In this document: positions 1 to 7,645 of the stretch, piece by piece | Layout of the letters: every line of letters begins with the position of its first letter | Numbering within the stretch: the stretch's first letter is position 1 | Assembly: GCA_015711725.1 (NCBI GenBank) | Contig: JACVIX010000007.1 | Span: forward strand, 1-46,930 | Source: Candidatus Geothermincola primus | GTDB lineage: Bacteria; Actinomycetota; Geothermincolia; Geothermincolales; Geothermincolaceae | Direction: 5' to 3' | Length of the DNA: 46,930 bases | Notes under the pieces: generated by a model | Database searches by the model: none | Seen by the model: only the letters and a program-made list of their open reading frames with translations | Told to the model about the DNA's origin: nothing | Position numbers and translations under genes: made by a program

Positions 1-539
1 GCCGAGACCTTGTCCAGATGATGGGTAGTGCAGCCACTCCTCTTCATATAGCTGGCAGCCTGATAGACGGCGATTCCCACCGCTCCTCCACCAAAGGCAG
101 CGAGAAATCCGGGGTCCACCCCTTGCTGGAACTGAGCTGCGGCATCCGCCAGAGCTACGGTATTCAACCCCATGGTAGAATTGCCGTCCGATTGTTTCTC
201 GAAGGCGATGGCCATCACCGTATCATAAAGACCTGACGCCACAGCATAGTAGGCTCCATGTCCCACCGAACCACCAGTGGTACCACCAGTGGTGATACGC
301 AAGAGAGGTTTACCATAGGCTCCCCAATGTCCTGCGCCCCATATCTCAGGCATATTCACGCCTTCAAAAGCGGGCATATTACCGGTGACAATGGCGTCCA
401 CATCCTTGGGCTTCAAGCCAGCATCCTCGTAACAAGCGCTCACTGCTTCCCATACTAGCTCGGCGATGTTTACATCCCGTCGCTTGCTCACGTGCCTGGA
501 GTATCCCACTCCAACCACCGCTACGTCTTTATATCCCAT
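1..539 (-). CDS. Thiolase-like protein, N-terminal part (cut by window edge)
   Basis: Reading the minus strand from an ATG at 539 gives an open frame of about 179 residues that runs off the left edge. It starts MGYKDVAVVGVGYSRH and continues with an AELVWEAV helix, a DVDAIVTGN strand and a Gly-rich stretch GGTTGGSVGHGA. This is the N-terminal half of an SCP2/SCP-x type thiolase fold. A strong ribosome binding site (GGGAGGTGAG) lies inside the end of the upstream gene, whose stop is only one base before this ATG, so the two are translationally linked. Where thiolases normally have the nucleophilic Cys (C-A/S-S/T-G), this protein has Thr/Gly, so classical thiolysis is unlikely. By analogy with known DUF35-thiolase complexes (BbsAB, Ltp2-ChsH2) it may act as one subunit of a C-C bond lyase or thiolase-like heteromer. 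Substrate unknown. The C-terminal half with the His/Cys motifs is not visible. Confidence 0.85.
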   Translation of the reverse strand, partial: MGYKDVAVVGVGYSRHVSKRRDVNIAELVWEAVSACYEDAGLKPKDVDAIVTGNMPAFEGVNMPEIWGAGHWGAYGKPLLRITTGGTTGGSVGHGAYYAVASGLYDTVMAIAFEKQSDGNSTMGLNTVALADAAAQFQQGVDPGFLAAFGGGAVGIAVYQAASYMKRSGCTTHHLDKVS

Positions 540-540
540 C

Positions 541-1683
541 CTACTCACCTCCCAGCACGAAGACCACGCTTTCCTGGGCGCAGGGACCAGTCTGTCCGGT
601 AGCCACGGCTGTCTTCACCCCGGGTATCTGGCGTTCCCCCGCCTCTCCGCGAATCTGAATCGCCGCTTCGATGATGCGGGCAAGCCCGGTTGCGCAGACC
701 ACGTTGGCCCCGATCGCCCCGCCGGAGGCGTTTACCGGGAGTTTGCCATCCCGCTTAGTGGCTCCAGAGTCGAAGAAAGCTCCCCCCTCACCACGGCCGC
801 AGAAGCCCAATGCCTCGTAGCCCATCAGCTCCTCGTGGGCGAAGTTCTCGTGCACCTCGGCTAAATCCACCTGGGAAACGGGATCTTTGATACCCGCCAT
901 GGCGTAGGCTTTTTCAGCCGCCATCTTGAGAGAAGTCATCTCCTCCAATGGACGCTCAGTTAAGTAAGAATCGTGGGCGAAGCCCACCCCTTTTATCCAC
1001 ACCGGCTTCTCCGCTTTTTTTGCCATTTCGCCTGCGGCAAGCACTAAGGCGCAGGCTCCGTCGCAGTAAGGAGCCACCATCAGCTCGGTTATGGGCTCAT
1101 AGAGCTTACGAGAAGATAGGACTTTTTCCGAGGAAGCCCCAGCAAGCTTATTAAAAGCCAGGGGGTTGCGTGAGGCGTTGTCCAGGTTCTTAGCGGCGAC
1201 GCCGGCAATCTGTTCCTCGCTCACCCCGAAGGCGTTCATATAGGCACGAGCCTGCAGGGCAGCTGCGGAGACCTCATTGAGCAGCCAGCGCTGCCGGTCG
1301 AAGGTGGGATCAAACATCATGATGCCTGGAATCCAGCGGGCATATACGGAAGCCTGGCTCTCACCAATGATTAAGGCTACATCATGATCACCGGAGAGGA
1401 TGCGCATCAAACCATAGATGGCGGCGTAAGCTCCGTCCATCTCCACTTTGGACTCATTTTTGTGCCAAGCGGCTGCAGGTTCCACCAGGCGCATGTTGGA
1501 GATGGTGCGCCCATCCAGATAGTCGTTGTTGGCGGTGATCACAGTGTAGCGGTCCTCTTGTTTGAGCCCAACGGCTTCCAAGGCAGCCTTTGCCACCTGA
1601 AGCACCTGCATTTCACGGGAAGCGTTGGCGTCTGCCTCATAGGGAGTCTGAGCATAAGCGATAATAGCGACTTCTCTTTCCAT
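541..1683 (-). CDS. Thiolase-superfamily protein lacking canonical active-site residues
   Basis: The protein has 380 residues from the ATG at 1683; a GTG three codons earlier is possible, but GGGGGTGAG sits best before the ATG. The fold is recognisable by the start EREVAIIAYAQTP, the HENFAHEE motif near residue 277 (usually NEAF or HDCF) and the C-terminal SGGAIGAN...CATG loop. The N-terminal nucleophilic Cys is absent: the position reads VEMDGAYAAIYG. In the C-terminal loop the usual GHPxGATG is GANVVCATG, so the catalytic His is also replaced. It sits between a DUF35 gene (12-base gap) and a second thiolase-like gene (1-base gap). Established knowledge: DUF35 OB-fold proteins form complexes with SCP2-type thiolases, for example Ltp2-ChsH2 in steroid side-chain retro-aldol cleavage. 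Inference: this is a non-canonical acyl-CoA lyase subunit. Confidence is high for the superfamily and low for the reaction. Confidence 0.85.
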   Translation of the reverse strand: MEREVAIIAYAQTPYEADANASREMQVLQVAKAALEAVGLKQEDRYTVITANNDYLDGRTISNMRLVEPAAAWHKNESKVEMDGAYAAIYGLMRILSGDHDVALIIGESQASVYARWIPGIMMFDPTFDRQRWLLNEVSAAALQARAYMNAFGVSEEQIAGVAAKNLDNASRNPLAFNKLAGASSEKVLSSRKLYEPITELMVAPYCDGACALVLAAGEMAKKAEKPVWIKGVGFAHDSYLTERPLEEMTSLKMAAEKAYAMAGIKDPVSQVDLAEVHENFAHEELMGYEALGFCGRGEGGAFFDSGATKRDGKLPVNASGGAIGANVVCATGLARIIEAAIQIRGEAGERQIPGVKTAVATGQTGPCAQESVVFVLGGE

Positions 1684-1695
1684 GCCTCTCACCCC

Positions 1696-2157
1696 CTACT
1701 CAGCGGGCCGATAGCCGGCCAGCATATTGACGAAATTCTCCGCTTCCGGATCTATGACCGCTTTCACCTTCATGCCCACCGAGGCGTTCTGGCCTTCCAG
1801 GCGAGCCGCCACGCAAGTGTCCGCCCCATCATGTTTGACCATAACGATTATCTCCGGCTGGGGAAGGTCCTCCAGCTCCCCATTGGCGCCAACCTTCACA
1901 TGAGCCATGGTGAAGGATTCCACCGTCCCCGTCTCCGGAAGCTCCACCCAATCCTCACATTTGGCGAAGCAGTGCTGGCAGACCATGCGGGGCGGTAATG
2001 AGACCTTGCCACATTCGGGACATTTGGAACCCCTAATCTTGCCTTCTTTCAGCCCATCGTAGAAGTAGTCCATCCAATTACCCACCGACCACTGGAAAGC
2101 CGGATTGATAGGGATGGACGACCTCGGCACCGGGCCGATATCAATTCCTGCTCCCAT
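1696..2157 (-). CDS. DUF35 OB-fold protein with zinc ribbon (thiolase partner)
   Basis: The open frame extends upstream to 2304, but the ATG at 2157 has AAAGGAG seven bases before it and gives a 153-residue protein of normal family length. An N-terminal helical segment (about 20-42) is followed by a rubredoxin-like zinc ribbon with Cys46, Cys49, Cys60 and Cys63 (CPECG...CQHC). A C-terminal OB-fold follows (about 70-150: TGTVESFTMAHV, DTCVAARLEG, VKAVIDPEAE). DUF35/ChsH2-type proteins bind acyl-CoA and scaffold thiolase-like subunits. The gene is the first full-length member of a three-gene minus-strand operon with two thiolase-like genes. A short 33-codon ORF with a strong ribosome binding site ends just 14 bases upstream of this start. 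Confidence 0.9.
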   Translation of the reverse strand: MGAGIDIGPVPRSSIPINPAFQWSVGNWMDYFYDGLKEGKIRGSKCPECGKVSLPPRMVCQHCFAKCEDWVELPETGTVESFTMAHVKVGANGELEDLPQPEIIVMVKHDGADTCVAARLEGQNASVGMKVKAVIDPEAENFVNMLAGYRPAE

Positions 2158-2171
2158 TCGACCACTCCTTT

Positions 2172-2273
2172 CTATCCACTTTGCTTGCTTTTGCTGAAAA
2201 GAAGAGTGCCGCCAACCCCAGAAGGCACTATGATGAGAAACTTGGACATAAGAACAGAGAGCATTTCTCGCAT
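2172..2273 (-). CDS. Possible 33-residue leader or small membrane peptide
   Basis: A 33-codon ORF starts at ATG 2273 and ends at TAG 2172. It is preceded by an excellent ribosome binding site (AAGGAGGGAGG, about 8 bases before the ATG). Its stop is followed at once by the AAAGGAG of the DUF35 gene, an arrangement typical of translational coupling or a leader peptide. The peptide starts MREMLSVLMSKFLIIV and is hydrophobic in its first two thirds, ending in a basic KSKQSG tail. It is in a different frame from the N-terminal extension of the DUF35 open frame. No known family recognised. It could be chance, but signal strength and spacing argue for translation. Confidence 0.4.
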   Translation of the reverse strand: MREMLSVLMSKFLIIVPSGVGGTLLFSKSKQSG

Positions 2274-2389
2274 CAAGTTGTCCTCCCTCCTTATCCTGCA
2301 CCAACAGTCTAGCAGAAAAACTAACCGCGGGGTAGCCCTTATCCTTTACTTGTAATGGATTTAATGTTTAAAATAAATGTTGGAGTCTG

Positions 2390-2416
2390 TTGGAGCCGAA
2401 GTTTACCTAGTAAAAT
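2390..2416 (+). promoter_or_regulatory. Possible tRNA promoter (weak)
   Basis: TAAAAT at 2411-2416 lies about 9 bases before the tRNA 5' end and fits a -10 element. TTGGAG at 2390-2395 could be a -35 with a short 15-base spacer. The match is weak. Confidence 0.25.
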
Positions 2417-2424
2417 GAAGACGG

Positions 2425-2501
<77 letters not shown>

Positions 2502-2510
2502 GCGAAGCAA

Positions 2511-2532
2511 GCCAGCGCAAGCTGGCTTTTTT
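2511..2532 (+). terminator. Rho-independent terminator after tRNA-fMet
   Basis: Perfect 6-bp stem GCCAGC / GCTGGC with GCAA tetraloop, followed at once by six T residues. It starts nine bases after the tRNA CCA end. Confidence 0.9.
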
Positions 2533-2853
2533 CTCAATACGCACTCAACAGCTCATTTCCAAAAGCCAACGAGCTATATTCTATTAAAAGGTCGGTTGGC
2601 TACTTCCATCGTTTCACCCAACTCGAAAAAGACTTATCACTTCCTCCATACAGACTGAAAAAAATAGGAAGACAGAACGTTCATAAAGTCGCGAAGCTAT
2701 AGATTACTCGCCAAATATATTTCGTGTTTCGCTCATTTTAATTTGTCAACAATAATAAACTTTGATAACATTAAATTACATTTGTAACAGCAGATATTAG
2801 GGATTCCATGTGCAAGGATGTCTCATGGAGCTGTATCTCCAGGAGTATCGAGT
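2533..2853 (+). other. Intergenic, AT-rich; palindrome near sortase start
   Basis: About 320 bases without a credible gene. The last third is very AT-rich and carries the 12-bp inverted repeat TTACATTTGTAA (2776-2787), 66 bases before the sortase ATG, at a place where an operator would fit. No convincing -35/-10 pair was found. Confidence 0.5.
2776..2787. repeat. Inverted repeat TTACATTTGTAA upstream of sortase
   Basis: Perfect 12-bp palindrome, a one-base-shorter relative of the TTAC-N5-GTAA motif found elsewhere in the window. It is the only copy lying in a plausible upstream regulatory position. Confidence 0.4.
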
Positions 2854-3462
2854 ATGGATTGTAAAAAGCATCTGTTAGCCGGAATTGCAGCAATACTTAT
2901 TTTGGTGACGGCTGGGACGGTACTCTGGGTATTTTTTAAAATCAGTCGCCAAGAAAGTTCCTCTCCCGATGATATCTCGGTTGAGCCGGTTGTCACCTTT
3001 ACCCATGAGCAGAACGTGGGTCCTCCTTTGAGCTTCGAAACACCCGCCTATATAAGAATCCCCGCCATAGGGCTAAACCAGGAGGTTCGGGAAGGAAGTG
3101 ATAACGAGGAGGAGTTATACAAAATACTGGAGTTGGGACCTATCCACATTCCCCATACCGCCTTTCCCGGACAGAAGGGCAACTGCGTGATATCGGGTCA
3201 TCGTACCACCTATACCCGTCCCTTCAACCGTCTGGACGAATTAAAAAAAGGCGACGTTATCTACATCGAGAATCCTCGAGGGCTTTATGAATACACAGTA
3301 TACGTCTCTTTCCTTATTAAACCCTTGGACAATCCCACCCTGCCCACACCGGACCCCGTGCTCACCCTTACCACCTGTCATCCAGAGGGCTCCGACGCCT
3401 ATCGCTTGGTGGTAAGAGCTAGTCTGACCAAGTTCACTCCGGTGGAACTGATGACCAAATGA
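2854..3462 (+). CDS. Class E-like sortase
   Basis: A 202-residue protein from the ATG at 2854, chosen because AGGAG lies 8 bases before it; an in-frame ATG at 2818 has a poor site. A short basic N-terminus is followed by one membrane segment (about 7-28), then an extracellular sortase domain. His116 (SGHRT), Cys175 (TLTTCHPEG) and Arg184 (YRLVV) form the transpeptidase triad. The TLTTC motif and compact size fit class E or D housekeeping sortases of Actinobacteria, which join sorting-signal proteins to the cell wall. No protein with an LPxTG-like tail is encoded next to it, so its substrates lie elsewhere. It stands as a single gene followed by the palindrome at 3474-3486 and a convergent UPF0182 gene. 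Confidence 0.93.
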   Translation: MDCKKHLLAGIAAILILVTAGTVLWVFFKISRQESSSPDDISVEPVVTFTHEQNVGPPLSFETPAYIRIPAIGLNQEVREGSDNEEELYKILELGPIHIPHTAFPGQKGNCVISGHRTTYTRPFNRLDELKKGDVIYIENPRGLYEYTVYVSFLIKPLDNPTLPTPDPVLTLTTCHPEGSDAYRLVVRASLTKFTPVELMTK

Positions 3463-3473
3463 GCATAATTATT

Positions 3474-3486
3474 TTACATAATGTAA
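3474..3486. repeat. TTAC-N5-GTAA palindrome (TTACATAATGTAA)
   Basis: 13-bp inverted repeat 12 bases after the sortase stop, inside a wider AT-rich imperfect palindrome. One of five exact TTAC-N5-GTAA copies in the window. Confidence 0.5.
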
Positions 3487-3621
3487 ATAAAATATCGAGT
3501 TACCCGGATGTGTATTATAAAACTTCCTCAGCGCCACTCAGTTACCGGCGACCATAAATTTTTTCGCTAACAAACTCTAATCTTTTTTTTAGGATCGCGC
3601 TATTTTTGGCTCTACCTACCT

Positions 3622-6507
3622 TTACTGCGTTCTCTTGGTCAATTCGCCCAAAACTTCCCCTAATTTTTTCATCTTTTCCCCGTAGGTGGCCCAATCGCCT
3701 GCCCTCAGCGCGCTTTGAGCCTCTTGATAGAGCTGGTTGGCCTGTTTTATCAGTTCCTCCGTGGTCACTTGAGGTTGGGGTTGGGGTTGAGGCTGTGGCT
3801 GGGGTTGAGGCTGTGGTCTACCCCCTACCAAAGCGGACAAGGCGTCCTCCAGGGTCTCCTCCATGGTCACGTTCTTGCCATCGGAGACGATCACTCGCTT
3901 CAGCTGGGGAATCGCCGGGTTCTGCGCTAAAAGATAGAGAGGCTCCACGTAGATGAGGGATTTCTCCACTGGTATCACCAAGGTGTTTCCCCTGATAACC
4001 TTGGACCCCGCCTGGTTCCACAAGGTTATCTGCTCAGAGATTTGAGTCTGCTGGTCCACAAGAGATTCGAATTGTTGCGGCCCTGCCACCAGTGTGGAAG
4101 CGGGAAAGACGAAATTGATGATCTTGCCATAATTGGGCCAATCACAGCGAGCCGCCACCCAGTTAACCATATTGGCCTTTCCATATGGAGTGAAGGGGAT
4201 CATCAGCACCATCTCTTCTTTCTCCTCTCCCGGGAGTTTGAGGATAACGTAATAAGGCCGCAGTGCCTGGGAACCCTTGTCCACGGTATAAGTCTGGGTG
4301 GGTAATTCCCAGAGGTCCTCCTTCTGATAGAAGGCACTGGGGTCGTTCATGTGATAGCTTTTGTATATCTCCATCTGAGTCTTGAAAAGGTCTTCCGGAT
4401 AACGTAGATGTTTCATCAGCTCCTGGGGCATCTCCTCATAAGGCTTGAACAGTCCAGGAAAGATCTTTGAATAGGTCTGCGCCACTGGGTCATTGGAGTC
4501 TATCAAGTAGAAGCTCGTGGTGCCATCGAAGGCATCGATCACCACCTTCACCGAGTTGCGAATGTAATTCAAATCCCCCTGGTGCTTGGAATAGGGATAG
4601 TTGTTGCTGTAGGTATAGGCATCCTGAATCCACAGCTGCCTTCCCTCCTCAGTCACCACTATATATGGATCCGCGTCCAGTCTAAGGAAAGGGGCAATGG
4701 TGTGAATCCTGTCTCTTATGTTGCGCCGGAACATTAGCCTGCTCTCCGGTTTGATGTATCCGCTGAAGAGTAAGGAAACATCCTTGAACCTAATGGTAAA
4801 CGCCAGTCTCCTTATGAAGTTACTAATGGGAATTCCCCCAGACCCTTCATAGTAAGGCTCCACATAACGATTGACGTTTCCCAGGGGATAATCGATCTCT
4901 TGAGCCGTAGTTCTCACCACCACGTAATCGTGTGCCTGCTCGCTGTAATAGAGCTGGGGAACCTGGATTTCCACGCCCAGTCCTTCCTGGGATACCGGAG
5001 GTATATCTTTGATTATCAGAATGGGGTCACCATCGAGATTCTTCTTATTGCTTGGCGCCATACACAGACCGTAACCATGAGTATAAGAGAGACGCTGGTT
5101 CTGCCAGGACTTGGCGGCGGCGCTTAGCTGATCGTAAACAAGTTCGCGGGGGGAAACCAGCATCTGGGTATATACTCCATTATTCACCGTGTAACGATCC
5201 ACGTCCACATCGTTAAAATTATACTCTTGACGCAGCTCCTGCCTCTGATTGAGTACCTGCAGCATCACCGTGGGGTCCCAAAGTCTTATATTTTCAATGG
5301 TCACCTCGTTATCGGATAAATCCTTGGCGGTGAGTCTCCCCTCAAATGGAAAGTCCTCGCTGTATATTGACGCGTCCTCCCCATCGTTTTGCAGATTATA
5401 GGCGTCCTGGGTCATCTCGATGTTATAGCCTATATAGGTGACTTCCCTGCCAAGTTCCTTCGGCTTCACCACGTAGGTCTGAATGATGAAGGGGTAGAGA
5501 GCGCTCGCCAGCAGCAACACCACAAAGAAAATTCCTAGACCGGCCAAGGGAAGCCTCCAACCTCGGTAGCGGATATTGACGACGAACAAGGCCGCGCAGA
5601 TTATGGAGATTACCAGCATGATCCAATAGGCGGGTATGTGGGCGTGCACATCGGTGTAGTTGGCACCAGTAAGAGCCGCTCTCGACCTAAATAAGGTTGC
5701 ATACATATCGAGGCGGAACCGCCAGGCCTGAATCAAGAGAATCAGCCCCGCCAACACCGAAAGATGCGCCTTTGCATGCCCAGCGAAGCGTTGGTTTTTC
5801 CGGCTGAAATTGATGGCTCCGTAGAGGAAATGCACGGCTGCGGTGAGGAAAAACACCGCGATGAGCGTGGAGAGAAGCCATCCGGAGACGTATTGATGGA
5901 GAGGGTATTTAAACATGTAAAAGCTGATGTCCTTGCCAAAGATGGGATCCGACTTGCCCATCTGGGCATGGGTAAAGTATTTCAGCACCGTCTCCCACTG
6001 CCGCGAAGACCCCCAGGCGACGAAGAAAGAAATTACGATGGAAAGAGCCAGTAACCCTCGCCCCAGCCATTTCCCTGCGCTCTCCCGGAAGTCGGAGAGG
6101 GTGGCTTCCACGGAACTGGTTCCTCCCTGAATCACCTCATACTTGGGCGTCAGTTTTTTTGCCAGATAGAGGTTTATATATAAGATAAAGAAAAAGACCG
6201 CCCCGAAGAGGAAAAATACCCAGATTCGTGTGGTGATGACCTTCCAGAAGACACCGGTATAACCCACTTCTTTGAACCAGAGGTAATCCGTATAGAAAGT
6301 GGAGAGAAAAGAGGCGGAGAGAATCAATACAATCAACACCAGGATAACTATTCCCACAATCCACTTGGTGCGTTTGCTAACTTTATCCCATCTCTCCTTC
6401 ACCCCCTCGCCACCGGAAGGGATTTTCTTGCCGCCTTTCCCAAAAAGAATGGGCGGCCATTTACCCCCTTTGAGCAGTTCTTCCCATGAAAACTTATCTT
6501 GGGGCAT
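3622..6507 (-). CDS. UPF0182 family integral membrane protein
   Basis: A 961-residue protein with an excellent ribosome binding site (AAAGGAGG) before the ATG. A charged N-terminus (about 1-45) is followed by roughly seven membrane segments within residues 48-350, for example IVGIVILVLIVLILSA and FFLFGAVFFFILYINLYLA. A large extracellular or periplasmic domain follows, with the family's GLCMAPSNKKN-like and VNRYVEPYYEGSGGIPISNF-like motifs. Length agrees with the family (COG1615), which is common in Actinobacteria, Cyanobacteria and some Firmicutes and has no established function. The C-terminal end carries a Pro-Gln dipeptide tract of about eight units and then a helical tail resembling membrane-protein regulatory tails. 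It is monocistronic, convergent with the sortase. Confidence 0.93.
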   Translation of the reverse strand: MPQDKFSWEELLKGGKWPPILFGKGGKKIPSGGEGVKERWDKVSKRTKWIVGIVILVLIVLILSASFLSTFYTDYLWFKEVGYTGVFWKVITTRIWVFFLFGAVFFFILYINLYLAKKLTPKYEVIQGGTSSVEATLSDFRESAGKWLGRGLLALSIVISFFVAWGSSRQWETVLKYFTHAQMGKSDPIFGKDISFYMFKYPLHQYVSGWLLSTLIAVFFLTAAVHFLYGAINFSRKNQRFAGHAKAHLSVLAGLILLIQAWRFRLDMYATLFRSRAALTGANYTDVHAHIPAYWIMLVISIICAALFVVNIRYRGWRLPLAGLGIFFVVLLLASALYPFIIQTYVVKPKELGREVTYIGYNIEMTQDAYNLQNDGEDASIYSEDFPFEGRLTAKDLSDNEVTIENIRLWDPTVMLQVLNQRQELRQEYNFNDVDVDRYTVNNGVYTQMLVSPRELVYDQLSAAAKSWQNQRLSYTHGYGLCMAPSNKKNLDGDPILIIKDIPPVSQEGLGVEIQVPQLYYSEQAHDYVVVRTTAQEIDYPLGNVNRYVEPYYEGSGGIPISNFIRRLAFTIRFKDVSLLFSGYIKPESRLMFRRNIRDRIHTIAPFLRLDADPYIVVTEEGRQLWIQDAYTYSNNYPYSKHQGDLNYIRNSVKVVIDAFDGTTSFYLIDSNDPVAQTYSKIFPGLFKPYEEMPQELMKHLRYPEDLFKTQMEIYKSYHMNDPSAFYQKEDLWELPTQTYTVDKGSQALRPYYVILKLPGEEKEEMVLMIPFTPYGKANMVNWVAARCDWPNYGKIINFVFPASTLVAGPQQFESLVDQQTQISEQITLWNQAGSKVIRGNTLVIPVEKSLIYVEPLYLLAQNPAIPQLKRVIVSDGKNVTMEETLEDALSALVGGRPQPQPQPQPQPQPQPQVTTEELIKQANQLYQEAQSALRAGDWATYGEKMKKLGEVLGELTKRTQ
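3771..3816. repeat. Six-base tandem repeat encoding the Pro-Gln tract
   Basis: Degenerate 6-nt units (TTGGGG / CTGTGG on the plus strand) encode repeated Pro-Gln in the UPF0182 gene. Third-position differences between units suggest an older tract kept at protein level, though slippage could still change its length. Confidence 0.8.
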
Positions 6508-6540
6508 GAAATCCTCCTTTTCCCGCCCTATCCCCTAGGA

Positions 6541-7299
6541 TTAACCCACCATCTCTTTGCAAGCTTTTACCACCTGGGGAAGTACTTCTCCCGCCTTTCC
6601 TAGACAGACCAGGTCCGCCAGTCTGTCATGTACCGTGGTGGTGGTATTGAAAAATATCAGCCTTCCCCCGTTCTTTCGGGTATACAGAGGAAGGGAAGCC
6701 GCGGGGTAAACCTCTAGGCTACATCCGATTACCAGCATAAGATCGGCGTTGGAAGCCAGTCCCGCCGCCCGCCCTAGCACCCCCGAGTCCAGGGGTTCGC
6801 CGAAAAAGATCACGTCTGGTTTGATCACACCCTGATCTATTTGGCATAGGGGCACCCGGGTATTATTCTCGCTTATTACCTTAATCTCCTCTATAGTGTA
6901 CATTTTATTGCATTTCAGACAATGTCCGCTGGAATAAGTGCCATGTAGTTCAAGAACCAAGCTGCTGCCCGCTCTCTGATGCAAGTAGTCGATGTTTTGG
7001 GTGATCACGGCATCGCACTTCCCCATCTTTTCCAAATCCACCAGGGCATAATGGGCCGGATTGGGCTCAGCGTGCTCCAGGGTGGGCGAGAGCTCCCTGG
7101 CCATCTCGTAAAAACGCTCCGGATTGCGCATAAACGATTCTAGGCTCGCATAAAGAATGGGATCGTATCTTGTCCATAACCCGCCTGGCGATCGGAAATC
7201 AGGGATACCCGACTCCACAGATATTCCCGCACCGGTCAAAGCCACTACCTTCTTTGCATCTAAGATCATTTCCGCACAACGCCGGATTTCCTCCATCAC
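6541..7299 (-). CDS. Sir2-family NAD-dependent protein deacylase
   Basis: A 252-residue sirtuin, the usual size for bacterial CobB-type enzymes. It shows GAGIS (23-27), GIPDFRS (31-37), TQNID (100-104) and catalytic His119 (ELHG), followed by the small zinc module and KPDVIFFGE. It would remove acyl groups from protein lysines using NAD, making nicotinamide and O-acyl-ADP-ribose, in the cytosol. The zinc module is odd: Cys127 and Cys130 are present, but the second pair reads Cys152-Gln-Ile-Asp155, so Asp replaces the fourth Cys. The start is uncertain: GTG at 7299 or the adjacent ATG at 7296, with AAAGG close upstream. Probably monocistronic, with a candidate promoter at 7365-7393. Confidence 0.93.
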   Translation of the reverse strand: MMEEIRRCAEMILDAKKVVALTGAGISVESGIPDFRSPGGLWTRYDPILYASLESFMRNPERFYEMARELSPTLEHAEPNPAHYALVDLEKMGKCDAVITQNIDYLHQRAGSSLVLELHGTYSSGHCLKCNKMYTIEEIKVISENNTRVPLCQIDQGVIKPDVIFFGEPLDSGVLGRAAGLASNADLMLVIGCSLEVYPAASLPLYTRKNGGRLIFFNTTTTVHDRLADLVCLGKAGEVLPQVVKACKEMVG

Positions 7300-7645
7300 C
7301 TTTTACCAACTCCTCGGCAACCTTGAATCCCTCTCTCAGCAATATGATGACGCATTGAAAAGTTATTATACTTTTCCGCGAAGCATCTGAAAAGATTATA
7401 GCCCAATTCAGGCACGAGGACTATGTGCCTTCTCGATACTTGATAGATCTATCCAGCCCGCTTTCTATGACGTTTATATGAGAAGATAATAAAGTTCAGT
7501 GCACATCCGCAAAGGATGCTTCCGTTAAATCCGTCATCCCTGCCGCCAAACCAGAGTGGTAAAGTTCTTTTTTTTCAAACTATAGGGTATAAAGAACGTG
7601 AGAATCGCAGCGCATCAGATCGATAATCCCACGCCAGGAAAAGAA
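7300..7645. other. Intergenic between sirtuin and CxxC protein
   Basis: About 350 bases. It holds the candidate sirtuin promoter at 7365-7393. A small CATCC-GCAAA-GGATG hairpin near 7505-7519 lacks a T-tract. No gene or clear terminator was seen. Confidence 0.4.
7365..7393 (-). promoter_or_regulatory. Candidate promoter of the sirtuin gene
   Basis: On the minus strand TTTTCA (7393-7388) and a perfect TATAAT (7370-7365) are separated by 17 bases. This predicts a start near 7358 and a leader of about 60 bases. Confidence 0.4.

Noticed and set aside
466-1998. Several long plus-strand frames opposite the thiolase and DUF35 genes.
   Set aside because: They are shadows of the minus-strand genes, which show clear family motifs and ribosome binding sites.
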